This document shows, piece by piece, positions 35,862 through 48,900 of a DNA stretch of 64,000 bases; the stretch's first letter is position 1, and every line of letters begins with the position of its first letter. Where the stretch lies: positions 15,624,001-15,688,000 of the forward strand of contig OU342635.1 of NCBI GenBank assembly GCA_910589415.1, given 5' to 3'. The notes beneath the pieces are model-generated. The model saw only the letters and a program-made list of their open reading frames with translations, ran no database searches and was not told the origin of the DNA. The position numbers were made by a program, and so were the translations under genes. The stretch is from Malachius bipustulatus. Taxonomy: Eukaryota; Arthropoda; Insecta; Coleoptera; Melyridae.

Positions 35862-36957
35862 GTATAGCTACAATTCGTGGTCGTAAAATTTCGCAACATC
35901 TTTGGTCGAGTTATCTTTAATTATTCGGGTACTAAATTTTGTGATATTTTGTGGAATTTGGGAATTAATAATGCAGTTCCAGGAAGTGATAAAATAAACG
36001 GTAATTACACAGATGAATAATTGAACCAAGCCATATATATTTCGACGGCGACTGTCGGTAGATATCCCAATAGATGAAAGTAACTGATTTGGTGATTTCA
36101 TCACGGTTTGCTCGCAGAAAACCAAACCATACAAAAATTATTTTCAAAGAAAAACTGATACACATGATGAACAACTGGAAATTCCCTAAATTTCTTAACG
36201 TCTTTGGAATAATTATTACCGATGTGTATTTTTTGAGTGCTCATCAAATTCACATGAAAAACCGGGAATATATAATAATAATAATAATTAACCATTTAAC
36301 AAACCACTGCATTATTTACTCGTACTAACAATGCACGCATAGGTATAATAGGTGAGGTATCACGTACGTAACGCATTCTTGTGGCCAGGAAAACAGAATG
36401 GCTTCTGTATTCCAATTCTCGTATAACTATATAATAGGTAGGTAGATATTATGAAATAATAATTATTGTAATGAGAAGAGAAAGAACAATAGGTACGCGA
36501 TGACGGCACCAAGTATTTATTTCCCTATACAAAGGATAATGTTTTTAAATTACAAATTTTTAAGTTAATAAACTACTTTATGAAAATTTTAAATCAATGG
36601 GTAGATAGGTACCTATATCTTCGTAAAAATTCAAATTTTTTTTGACCTCACTCGTACAAAATATAAAATTCACTAAACAGACTTATTGAAAACTCATTTT
36701 TTGCTTTTTGAACCTTAAGCGAACTTCTTAAAAATTGAGTTACCTATACCACTAATCTGCTGACTTGTAAAAAATTAAATTTTTTTGAGCTGAACTAACT
36801 TTTCCAAAATTTAAAAATCATTAAAACGGCTTTGTTATAAAACTCAGTTTTTTTGCTCTTAACCGGACCTGTTAAAAATTTAATCCCGATAGAATACCCG
36901 AGAATGCCTAGGAATTCAGATAAACCCGAGAATATTGAAAATCTCTGTTGACTTATA

Positions 36958-38162
36958 CAGGGTGTCCCATAATATGTGAGCAATCTCCCGGATTTGGGTA
37001 TATTTCGTAAAAATAAATGAAAAAATACCCATAAAATTAATTCCTCAGAGACACCCCTACAAAGATATTAGCTGTTGAAGTTGAGGGTTGAAAATCAATT
37101 TTTTGCAATAACTTTTTTATTTCTTGACCGATTTTGATAATTTTGGTTTTATTTTGTATTATTTTGGACTGTGTAGAATAGTGTTTCATAATCTTTGCAT
37201 GGTAGCACATACATAGACCTCGGGATGGCATAACCCCCTCATTCACTTGAAAGAAAACAATTAAAATAATAATTTTACAATTTTTTAAGGTTAATTTTCC
37301 TTTTCTTTGATATTTTTTACATAAAAAATGTATCCTATGTTATTTAGATAGAGCGAACCGTTATCGAGATAAACGTCCTTCTAATAGGTGATGCGTCGCA
37401 GGAACTTTTCAAATTTCAAGTAAATTTTAACAAGATGGCTGACCTTTGACAGTAAATTGAGCAGGAAACAAAACAATAACTTAATTACATACACGTCAAA
37501 TAGTGTCAAAGATTTCATTTCATGCAGATTCAATTCTAACTGATTTTAAAATGAGTTACAGAAACGCTGAGTACGCAGAAAATCAGTTAGAATTGAATCT
37601 GCATGAAATGAAATCTTTTGACACTGACGTGTATTTAATTAAGTTATTGTTTTGTTTCCTGCTTAATTTACTGTCATAGGTCAGCCATCTTGTTAAAATT
37701 TACTTGAAATTTGGAAAATTCCTGCGACGCATCACCTATTAGAAGGACGTTTATCTCGATAACGGTTCGCTCTATCGAAATAAATAAGGATACATTTTTT
37801 ATGTAAAAAATACCAAATAAAAAGAAACTTAACCTTAAAAAACTGTAAAATTATTATTTTTACTGTTTTCTTTCAAGTGAATGAGGGGGTTATGCCATCC
37901 CGAGGTCTATGTATGTGCTACCAAAGATTATGAAACACTATTCTAAACAGTCCAAAATAATACAAAATAAAACCAAAAATTATCAAAATCGGTCAAGAAA
38001 TAAAAAAGTTATTGCAAAAAATTGATTTTCAACCCTCAACTTCAACAGCTAATATCTTTGTAGGGATGTCTCTGAGGAATTAATTTTATAGCTATTTTTT
38101 CATTTATTTTTACGAAATATACCCAAATCCGGGAGATTGCCCACATATTATGGGTCACCTTG
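36958..38162. mobile_element. 1.2-kb palindromic element, copy 1 of a tandem pair
   Basis: Starts CAGGGTGTCCCATAATATGTG and ends with the complement, CACATATTATGGGTCACCTTG, flanked by TA on both sides. The arms of about 590 bp are nearly identical inverted copies around a loop of about 30 nt (near 37548-37577). No coding capacity is visible; the 69-codon frame at 37037-37246 and its mirror are arm sequence. RNA from either strand would fold into a hairpin of about 590 bp. Confidence 0.9.
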
Positions 38163-38166
38163 TATA

Positions 38167-39367
38167 CAGGGTGTCCCATAATATGTGGGCAATCTCCCGG
38201 ATTTGGGTAAATTTCGTAAAAATAAATGAAAAAATAGCTATAAAATTAATTCCTCAGAGACACCCCTACAAAGATATTAGCTGTTGAAGTTTAGGGTTGA
38301 AAATCTATTTTTTGCAATAACTTTTTTATTTCTTGACCGATTTTGATAATTTTTGGTGTTATTTTGTATTATTTTGAACTGTTTAGAATAGTGTTTCATA
38401 ATCTTTGGTAGCACATACGTAGACCTCGGGATGGCATAACCCCCTCATTCACTTGAAAGAAAACAATAAAAATAATAATTTTACAGTTTTTTAAGGTTAA
38501 TTTTCTTTTTATTTGACATTTTTTACATAAAAAATGTATCTTTATTTATTTCGATAGAGCGAACCGTTATCGAGATAAACGTCCTTCTAATAGGTGATGC
38601 GTCGCTAGAACTTTCTAAATTTCAAGTAAATTTTAACAAGATGGCTGACCTTTGACAGTAAATTGAGCAGGAAACAAAACAACAACTTAATTAAATACAC
38701 GTCAAAAAGTGTCAAAGATTTCATTTCATGCATATTCAATTCTAACTGATTTTAAAATGAGTTACAGAAACGCTGAATACGCAGAAAATCAGTTAGAATT
38801 GAATCTGCATGAAATGAAATCTTTGACACTGACGTGTATTTAATTAAGTTATTGTTTTGTTTCCTGCTCAATTTACTGTCATAGGTCAGCCATCTTGTTA
38901 AAATTTACTTGAAATTTAGAAAGTTCTAGCGACGCATCACCTATTAGAAGGACGTTTATCTCGATAACGGTTCGCTCTATCGAAATAAATAAAGATACAT
39001 TTTTTATGTAAAAAATGTCAAATAAAAAGAAAATTAACCTTAAAAAACTGTAAAATTATTATTTTTATTGTTTTCTTTCAAGTGAATGAGGGGGTTATGC
39101 CATCCCGAGGTCTACGTATGTGCTACCAAAGATTATGAAACACTATTCTAAACAGTTCAAAATAATACAAAATAACACCAAAAATTATCAAAATCGGTCA
39201 AGAAATAAAAAAGTTATTGCAAAAAAATGATTTTCAATCCTCATCTTCAACAGCTAATATCTTTGTAGGGGTGTCTCTGAGGAATTAATTTTATAGCTAT
39301 TTTTTCATTTATTTTTACGAAATTTACCCAAATCCGGGAGATTGCCCACATATTATGGGACACCCTG
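38167..39367. mobile_element. 1.2-kb palindromic element, copy 2 of a tandem pair
   Basis: A second copy of the same palindrome (CAGGGTGTCCCATAATATGTGG ... CACCCTG), beginning 4 nt (TATA) after copy 1 ends and followed by TA at 39368-39369. The two copies are very similar but differ at scattered positions. The tail end CACCCTG is the more canonical of the two copies. Confidence 0.9.
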
Positions 39368-39369
39368 TA

Positions 39370-40600
39370 TATTTTTTTTTGAGCTTGAGAGCTGTAGGGC
39401 TTTTTTTATAATTTTATGTCCCTTGATTTTATTGTTTATATACATAACGAAAAAAGAAAGGTTTAAGTACCTACATGGAATTTTTAAGAGACAAAATGGA
39501 TTCTAAATAAATTTGGCCTCTTTATTGTAATTTTTTTTTATAAATGGTTCACCCCCTTGTAGGAAAGCGAGGATAATAAAATCATGATATTGCTAAGGTT
39601 TTTGATGGTAGTTTTTAATTGTCAAAATTTATTTTTATTTTTTTTATGACTCCCTTGAAATTTATCAAGGGGGGGGGGGGGTATGCTGTACATTAGATTT
39701 CTCGTGAGTGGGACATTGTGGACACCTCCACTGTGACCGAATAAAGTGATGCGAATACACATTAATGAAACACCTTGTATTTATAGTGTTTTTTAGGTAT
39801 AATAGTGAGTGGAGGGGGTCGCGTTTAATGCTCAATAACGCTTACAATGATTACACATTTTTTGTAGATAACATATTACAAGGTTGGTGTTAGTGTTACA
39901 ATGCAAATAAATTTCTTCCGTGACAGTAATTATTCCTCTAATTGGAAAAACCGTAGGTAAACTCTATATCTGAATTTTCTAGCATTTATCACCATTATTT
40001 ATACGGGGTACGGCTGGCCGATAGGAAAATAAAAAAATAAATATTTAGACACGAGGACAACACGATATTTACTGATGGTGCTGCATTGTATTTAAATTAC
40101 CTACCTATACATTTTTATTTTTTACTATTACTTTCCCCAAACTTATACCGTGATGGAATGTTAATATGAACGAGTGTGTCATTGACGTAATATTGATGTA
40201 AATATGGATTAAACTGATATAATAGGCAGGCTATTAATCTAAAAAAAATGTATAATAAGTAAAGTACCTAGGTAGGTACTCTAAAATGCATAAGCATAAA
40301 GATAAGAAATAATTCAATACTTATAAGTTACATATTCTATATAGGGTTGGCCATTGAAAAGCAAACAGAGGGATTTTTGGATAGGTACTTAAAAAATGAA
40401 GTCTTAAAAAAAGCTCGGACAATAAGTTACAAGAAAATTCGCTCCCAAATCGCACTTCATCCCTTCGCACTATTAAAACAACCCCTAAAAACCTTCTTGC
40501 GCATCAATTGCAGAAATAGTGGATTTTTATGCGTTGATTAAATTTGGAATATTTTCATTTTGGAAATTGGGTTGTTGAAATTTTTTATAGTTAGGTTAGG
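39370..40600. other. AT-rich repeat-derived sequence
   Basis: Contains a G homopolymer at 39670-39682 and an AATGAAACACCTTGTA element end at about 39763-39779. The segment 40430-40600 resembles 48110-48250. No gene is supported; the 64-codon frame at 40347-40541 has no recognisable feature. Confidence 0.5.
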
Positions 40601-40607
40601 TCATATA

Positions 40608-41317
40608 CAGGTGTCCCGTATTTCAGAGCTCACTATCGATATCTCCTAAAAAAATCGAACTTTCTTTTTTTATCATTTTTATCATATCTTTCTTATTATT
40701 GAAAGTAAATAAATTATTTTTTGTAGGTTTACATAAGTCGTCAAGAGCTTTCCAACTGACATTACAAAAATTTTCAAAGTCGACTAGATCCTAAAGTTTT
40801 CATAGTCACTTTTGTTTTTCTTGTGGCTACCATTATGGTTTCTTTATGTCGTTTGGTATAAAAAAGTCATGGAAACCAAAAATTAATGAACATTAGAAAA
40901 AAATAAAAAAAACAAAAATGTTTTCACCGAATTACGTCAATATAATGAAGTCATATAATATTACTTTTGTCTTTATGTTTTTTTTTCTATATGAAAACTA
41001 TTTGGTGACTGTAAGAAAAATCAAAGTTACCTAGGAAAACTCTTTTGTTTTCTAATCGTCTTTGAAAATTTTTGAAATATCAAATGGATAGCTGATGACG
41101 ACTTCTATAAACCTGCAAAAATAATTTATGAATTGCCGATAATAAAAAAGTTATGGCTAAAATAAGATTTTTAGACTTTTCAGTTTTCTCCTCGGCATCT
41201 TTTTCAGCAACAGATATCCTAAATTTCTTTTCAGACTACAAATCATTAGGTACAAAAATAAAATAGGCAACTTTTTGCCCCTACTTTTTATCGCTTAAGA
41301 TAAAAACAGTCACCCTG
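40608..41317. mobile_element. Foldback-family element (710 bp), older relative of 30400-31233
   Basis: TA-flanked. Starts CAGGTGTCCCG and ends CACCCTG. It shares ACTAGATCC(C/T)AAAGTTTTCATAG and the CATGGAAACCAAAAA words with the element at 30400-31233. The inverted symmetry is still visible but eroded. Confidence 0.7.
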
Positions 41318-42102
41318 TAGAAGCACAACAGTACAACAAAATTTAATGCCCTTGATTGTTGTTTAAAAAATTAGATAATATTTTAGAATATGTCACGCTC
41401 ACGATGAGAATGATGAGCAGTAGTAGCTAAATGAAATGAAATTTGGAGGGAAAAATTTTCAAACTAACCGGAATTATTGTTTTCAATAAAAAAATTTCTT
41501 ACCGTGATATTTAAGAGGTATTGTCGTAAATCTCTCTTCTTATATAGGTTCGAATTTCTTGTTAAATCAATGCAAAGACTATAAAAACTTGGATTAAAGT
41601 CAAAAAAGTCAAATCACTCCGAATTGCTCTTAATATTTCATATAGAAGTACGTAACTAGAGAGTATTATAAATAGTAAGCAAAAAAAACACGTTTTTAGA
41701 AAACTCAACTCACTTTGCAATGACAAAAGGTACACTCTTATACTGAAACCTATACAAAACCTATACGTAGACTTATATAGTAGGTATAGGTAATGCATAC
41801 CTCTGCATATTATGTATACATATTATGTATGTATATTGAAGAATTGAAGTATCTCATATACTTTTAAGTATTAAGTAATATAAAATAAAAATGTTTTACA
41901 TTACTTATTTGGGTTTGTTTTGTTATCAAGCTCAAAATGAATTAGCAATACTCTTTAGGTCCTATGTAAACCTACAAAAGTACATAGGTAAGTATATATA
42001 CCTACTCAGCTATTATGAGTTTTGTAAACAAAAACTACAATCACCATCACTATAATTATTATTGTTATTATGTACTTTCTTTAGTTCATACAATTATTTA
42101 TA

Positions 42103-42526
42103 TGCAAATGGGAGGTCAAAGTGTAGTTTGTAAAATTAATTTCAGTTATACAGAGTGGTCCAATATTACTGAATACCGTGCAATTTTCTTATTTTAAATT
42201 AATTATTTTGAGAATTTTCAGATTTTCTGAGAAAATTCAGTAAGAATGGTTTTTAAAGTAGAACTTTATAATGAGCAATTTATGAGTTATAATAATTAAA
42301 CAACTATTTTCCATTTTCAAGGAAGCTTATTAGGTACATTGAAAATAGCTCAAGATGTCGGAAAACGGTTACATGTCCCTACAACAATTCTTACTCAACA
42401 AAAAATGTAATAATAAATGGTGTTTTATTTGAAATAAGAAAGTTGTGTGGCATACAGTGATATTTTGGCCATAAATATAACTGAAAATTATTTTACAAAC
42501 TACACTTTGGCCTCCCGTTTGCAAAA
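42103..42526. repeat. Foldback repeat with arms of about 100 bp
   Basis: 42103-42200 and 42418-42526 are inverted copies (GGGAGGTCAAAGTGTAGTTTG against CAAACTACACTTTGGCCTCC). Two short frames that yield the same peptide words reflect the arms. Class unknown. Confidence 0.75.
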
Positions 42527-43320
42527 ACATTTGGTTCATTTCGGTATCAGTACCGGCATAAAGCTTTCCCATACAATGATTCAGCCTGTACGTTTCTAGG
42601 TATAATAAATTATTTTGCAAAATGCAAATTCTACCAGATTTCGTTTTTTATGACTTTCGCTCCAAGATTATAAACTTCTGCTGTAATTCTGTTCTAATAA
42701 ATTTTCATCTTTCTTTCAAAGTTTCTTTTCTCGTTTTTTTTTTCATTATACACTATTCTATTATTCAAAAGAGAAAAAAAGACTTGAGAGGAAAATTTAC
42801 AAAGAGAAAGTTTTTCAGGTAAATCAAGCGATGGTGTGTTGAGGGTTTTCCATTATAAGCTAATGCTAATAGTGAAAAGCAATTTTTCGTTAAACGTTAG
42901 GTAAATGATATTTTGATTTGATTTATCCTAATCCCGGTTAAGCTAGGATTAAGTATTAGAATTTGCACTAAGTAAAATTACTGTATTTGTTTGTGGTTCT
43001 GTTTATTCTATTTGATAATACACACTGTAAAGTGTAAAGTTTTTGTAGGTATATTCTACAAAAAGGTAGGTATATTATTTTATTGTAGGTATATTATAAT
43101 GTCTTTTGGGTTTAACAGAGTCTTATGCAAATAGTGCATGCATGGGTTTTCTAACGTAAATTCCGTCGCTGCATGGCAGCGAAGTAGTGCAGAAATTTTC
43201 CAAATGTAAAGCAACCATTTCTTCACCATGTCAATTTAATATAAGGGTATCCCCAGAAAAAGTCTTGCGTAAAAGTTAGGAAGGAACGGAAATAAATTAA
43301 TTTATTTCAACTACTCAATA

Positions 43321-43607
43321 CAGGGTGTTTCATTATATTATCAGTACAGGAAATTCAACTGAAGTATCCTTATATTGATAATTTTTTATTTTTATTTTTA
43401 TTATTTTTTTTTTAAGTCTCAACTCCCCTTCTATGTTAATACACATTTGGCTATAATAATGTTTACACGGATCATTAGAATTCTCCAATTTTTTGTGCAA
43501 CTAAGCACTGTTACCTAGCATTCGATAGACGTTCTCTAAACTTAGAAATTCCAGGATCGGCTTAAGAAAAATTGACTGAGAGAGTTTTTACTAAGAAGTT
43601 CACCCTG
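43321..43607. mobile_element. Short CAGGGTG...CACCCTG element (287 bp)
   Basis: Bounded by TACAGGGTGTTTCATT and TTCACCCTGTA. The first 16 bases are the complement of element ends at about 39764-39779 and 49798-49813 (AATGAAACACCTTGTA). It is probably a MITE of the same family. Confidence 0.65.
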
Positions 43608-43639
43608 TATGCGATTTAAAAAACTGTAATTATTAAAAA

Positions 43640-44760
43640 TGTGAAATTTAGACTTGCAGATATTTTAACTGAAATACAAACTCTCCTCGAAATTGACTTC
43701 GAAATCAATTTTTCTGAAGCCGGTCCTGGAACTTCAAGTTTAGAGAACCCCGATCGTATCCTAGATAACAGAGCTGATGATTTTAATGATTATTTTGTTT
43801 CTTTTCCCAAACAGCTTACTGAGTCTTTGTCTGTAGATTGTGATTTGCCTTCTGATGTTTCTATTGGCCTTAATGGTGGTTTTTCCTTCAGAAGTGCATC
43901 TCCTAAAGCACGTCTACTGATATTTATGGGTTTTCATCTTATCTAGTCAAAAAGAGTATTAATTCTCTTACTGCTCCTTTGACTGATGAGCTTGTGATTG
44001 CTTGCATTGAGAATGGAATTTTCCCAGACTGCTGTAAGGTATCGAAAGTCATACCTTTGTATACAAGAAAGGAAGTAGAGATATCATTTCTAGCTATAGA
44101 TCAATTTTCTTAATACCTGTTATTGGGAAAATAATTGAAAAACTAATGAGTAAGCAATTGATCGATTATTTTGAACCCATTTTTTTTTTGTTCCAGCCAG
44201 TATGGCTTCCGAAAGAACGCGGTACTGATGATGCTCTGGTTAATTTTATGGATTACATTATACATTGTTTCGAATCTGCTTTGTTTTCCTTTTCTTTGTT
44301 CTGCGATGTTTCAAGAAGCGTTTGACTATGTTTCCATGGTAGACTTTTGGATAAGCTTCGGAGATGATGATAATAGCGTGAGTTTGGTCCGATCATATTT
44401 GAAGGATCGTGTTTTCAAACGGAAAGTGGTCAGATAGAAGATCTTGCAGCATTGGTGTTCCCCAGGGATCGGTCTTGGGACCGTTAAGTGACTAGGAGTA
44501 AGATTTATGTTCCGGCATGATTTGTATGATCTGTCTGCATCGCACAGGAGTTGCCTTAAAACTTTTTACCTACTAACTTACCAAATTTTATTCAGAAATA
44601 TAATCTTAATGCTTTTAAGACTTCTATTAAGGAGTTTCTTGTGCGTAAGGCTTTTTACTCTATTCAGGAGTTTCTGGAAAGTAACACTTGATCGAGACAG
44701 TTTTGCTTCTAACGACACGCAGTGTTGGAGATTGATGATTTGTAGTGTTTATGTTTAGTG
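43640..44760 (+). pseudogene. Decayed non-LTR retrotransposon (LINE) reverse transcriptase
   Basis: Fragments on the plus strand, in shifting frames, resemble the RT of jockey/CR1-like LINEs. They include FPDCCKVSKVIPLY (about 44020-44065), SQYGFRK (about 44198-44220), a GVPQGS-VLGP-like segment (about 44455-44485) and, near the end, a FYSIQEFLES-like C-terminus (about 44655-44690). Frames are broken by several stops and shifts, so this is a fossil. An AATAAA at about 44830 may be the remains of its 3' end. The 101-codon frame at 43641-43946 is probably the upstream linker part. Confidence 0.75.
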
Positions 44761-45127
44761 ATATATCTGTGATACTTTTTTGTGATTGTACCTACTGACG
44801 AGTGTAAAAAACGTTGTTTTATCAGCACAATAAAATAAACTAAAGTGTACATCAGTTGCTTCAAAAAATTAGAAAATTCTCAAGATCCATGTAGATATAT
44901 CATAGCCAAATGAATATTTTTCAAAATTCACAAATCACCCTGTTTATTAATAGAAGGGTCACAATACATATGATATTCCCCTCAAGGGAACTGTACATAC
45001 ATATGGTAGAAGTTTGTAAATATTATCATTATTATATTATTTATTATTATGTTTTTATATGCAATACCTATAATAGAAATTGATTCTTAAAATCAAAATT
45101 GCAAAAAATATAATAATTGAAGTACCC

Positions 45128-45901
45128 ATAGTTAGGGCCGCGGTGACAAAAGTGCCTTGCAACTCCCAAACGGATGAGAAGCACGGTTTTGTATAGTTCG
45201 AGTGTCGTTCTCGAAATCCGTGTTGTCGAGTAGGGGTCTGGCGTTCGGCATTGGGCGGCTATAGTATTTTTTCCGAATTTTGCCCAGCGGTTCCAAAAAT
45301 TATTTCCCAAACGGATGAAAATTACTGGAGGGCATCTACGCAAACCCCCAATTACCGGAAAAATATTTTCATCCGATTTGATCCTTGCCGTAGCTTGCAG
45401 TACAATATTAAATTGTCCCAGACTCAATTTGGAATTACTTTATCAAATTTGGCCCATTTAAATTTTGGAAAATTGTAACAAAGCGATCGCAATACATAGA
45501 GCAAAAAAAAATTTTTCACATATTCTCAGACACGAACTACATATATCTCCCTGCCAAATTTCAAGTTCAAAATGAGGAAATTCCCCCCCCCCCCTTTTTC
45601 CATTTTTTTTTAGAGCTTCTGGAAGAGCTCTTTGCAAATATCAAATCGGATGAAAATATTTTTCCGGTAATTGGGGGTTTGCGTAGATGCCCTCCAGTAA
45701 TTTTCATCCGTTTGGGAAATAATTTTTGGAACCGCTGGGCAAAATTCGGAAAAAATACTATAGCCGCCCAATGCCGAACGCCAGACCCCTACTCGACAAC
45801 ACGGATTTCGAGAACGACACTCGAACTATACAAAACCGTGCTTCTCATCCGTTTGGGAGTTGCAAGGCACTTTTGTCACCGCGGACCGCGGCCCTAACTA
45901 T
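45128..45901. mobile_element. 774-bp foldback element with GC-rich arms
   Basis: Arms 45128-45376 and 45643-45901 are almost perfect inverted copies. The ends are ATAGTTAGGGCCGCGG and CCGCGGCCCTAACTAT. The arms contain coding-like open frames on both strands, but these mirror each other and reflect base composition rather than genes. The right arm has an extra ACCGCGG near its end. The class is not that of the CAGGGTG family. Confidence 0.85.
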
Positions 45902-48900
45902 AAACAAATACAATCAAAACTATAGGATGATTCTTCTTCTTCTTCTTTCCTTTTTTGGCTTCTACCCATGTATTTAGCCAGCCTCATATAGGATGATTGA
46001 TTTACGACATCTAATAAGAATCATCAGGATGATAACATAATTATACATCCTGCGTGTTTTAAATGCCGAGATCGTCCTGCTGCACTCGTTATAGGTACTC
46101 CTTATGATAAAATATCCTGGACGAATTCATCAGGTACGATGACATTTTTTTATGTAGTATTATTGTCTCTCATTATTTAGGTACTCTACATTATATTTTC
46201 GTATAATAGGTATACCTACCTAACATCGTTAGTTTACTTTACGAACTTATCCTGATTCCTAATAAAAATATAAAAAGGAGTTTTATTTATAATATTTGGG
46301 GTCTTTCAAATCACTAAATTCCCATTATCAGGACTTAAAACTCAAGTAACTACTTAGTTCATAAAACTCAAGAGATGCGATAAAATGAGAAAATATTGAC
46401 AATAAGCTATTATTGTGGATATTCAAGTTCATGGGCCCTAAAACGATAATAGGCAGCGCCGGGTTATTACAAGAACGAAAAACCGGGTTACCGAATTCCT
46501 GATGAATAAAACTTCTACAATATTTCATAATTTACGACTTTATGCTACTTATGGCTTATGGTCTAAATGTGTATTTAACCTCTGAACATACAAAAGACTT
46601 TACGGACTGTTCTTCATGTTTATAAATAAAAAGGATGACATTTTGATAATTAATTTAAAGGTTTAGATATTTTTTATTTTAATAACACAAACTATGAACT
46701 TCTGAGTGGCCCACGCATCTAACAATGATTCAATTATCAAATAATATGATTCAAGAATGTTAAATTAAATTGATATCGCAGTCAAAATATTTCAAATTCA
46801 AAATGAGACAGAATAAAAGTGCATATTATGGTCTAAAATGTGAAAATTTTAAAAGTTGTACCTACTTGAAATTTACAAAATAATTTTGGAAATAATAAAT
46901 AATTTAGGTAAAAACACCATTTTCTCCAGAACTAATATCTATTCATAAGATGAAATTTAATCTTCTGAACGGACAAACTCGTGACAAAAAAAAATTAAAA
47001 AAAGAAACTGAAAAACAAATGTTTTGTGAGCTCTTTTTATATTTTGAAAACCTTGCATATCTACATGTATATGGGGCTTACCCCGTTGATGCAAAATAAA
47101 TAAAAACAAAAGAAATTTCCATATGCATGGTAGGAATTTTAATTTCATATTAACCTGCCAATTAAGACAGCGAACGGCCAAAGTCTCCATTCATAACTTG
47201 TTTATCCTTTTTTTTTTAATAATATCCTTTTAAGTTTTTTACGAACGTTCGGACATAGGTAAGTCTACGTAGATTAATTTTTTAAATGTTTTGGTATGGA
47301 AATTGCTACCCGTATCGCTCACTCATCAGAGATGACGTCGTACTTCTTATTCTTTGAATAACAGTCCCATTTTTTTTGCGTTACATGTAAGTAAATGAAT
47401 AAATAGTACATACAAATAGATACCTATATTGAGTTCAAGAACCACTCATATAGAAATAACTCTGAAATTAAAAATTAGAGATACATAGATACTAGATTTG
47501 AGTGATTTTTTTATTAAAGTAAGTCTGAACATCTTTCTTTAGTGAGTTTTTGGGGATTTTTACTCCATCAAAAAATATTTCAATAAATTCAACTTCGGTG
47601 TTTTATATCATCACTTTACATTGCTTTATATTAAAAATATTATCCTGATCAGAACTTTTCCATAAAAATAACATAAAGATTATAAATAATTTTATGTCAT
47701 TTTATATTAAAATGTAAAAATTTTATTTTACTTCTGAATAGTGGGAAGTTTATGCGGAATATTTAAAAGAGACAAAAATATAACTATAAAAAAAAACTAG
47801 GAAGGGGGATGAAAAAAAATATGATTTTTTTAGTGGCAGTTTTTGATTGCTAAAATTTCTTGTTTTATTTCAAGTCGTTTTATCAAAATGAAGCGAATTT
47901 TATTACAATAATGAATAATGCAACTCAAAATTCAACGTATATAATTTTACCTCTCCTTCAGAAAGATGAAACTTATGAAAATAATAATAATTAGGTGTTT
48001 TCTAAGAAACCATAACGTAAACGAGGTGGTAAATACTTAAACTAATTTAAAAAAATGCTAGGCGCATAGTATGTATATCGGTAAATGTTTACATTATTTC
48101 AGCTTTAAGGAGATACAGAAGAATAATAACAACAAACCTTTGAGCATCAATGGCAATAGTGTATTTTTATGCATTGATTCAATTATTAATATTTTCACCG
48201 CTTTTTAAATTGGCTTTCTGTAATTTTCCACAGTCAGGTCATATTAGCATAATGGTTTACTGTGAAAATTTAATTTCATTTCGTTTGAAAACGTGCATAG
48301 AATAGATTTTTTAATTTAACATTACAAAAAAAATGGGAAAAATTTAACAATTTTGTCCCTTTTTCTACGCCCGCGCCACTGGCTAACTTTACTTTAAAAA
48401 TACTTACTATTAAAAAAACCTTTAATAAATTCGAAAAAAGTGAAAGGGGAGTTTTGAAAACCGAAAATTTGAAATTTTTATTGTTACATACTATCTTTTA
48501 TATTATCTATTACTATTACCTTGTTGTTAATTTATTTTCAAAGTCTTTTTATTCTATCTTGCATATACCTACAGGGGTTTTGTCACGGGTTAAAAATACC
48601 AATTTTCCCGAAAATTAAAATGGTCGTCATTTTGAAACCCTCCACGATTTTGCTCAAATGGCATACCACACCGTAAATATCTTACTCCCACAAAAATTTC
48701 AAATTCCTAGATTGAAAACTTCGTCCTGAAATGGGGGGACCAGAACGGATTTTTTTATGGACACCTAGAATAAGTTATGCGACTTATTAGGAAACTTTCC
48801 TAACGAAAATTCAAAGCGTCTTCATAAAACATTTCGCGCACTAATCTATCCCTTACACGGGTGTTTTGTTGGAAATCGAAAATTTGAAATTTTAGAGAAA

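Noticed and set aside
45068..45977. Four coding-like frames of 72-119 codons
   Set aside because: They mirror each other in the two arms of a palindromic element and match no protein family I recognise.
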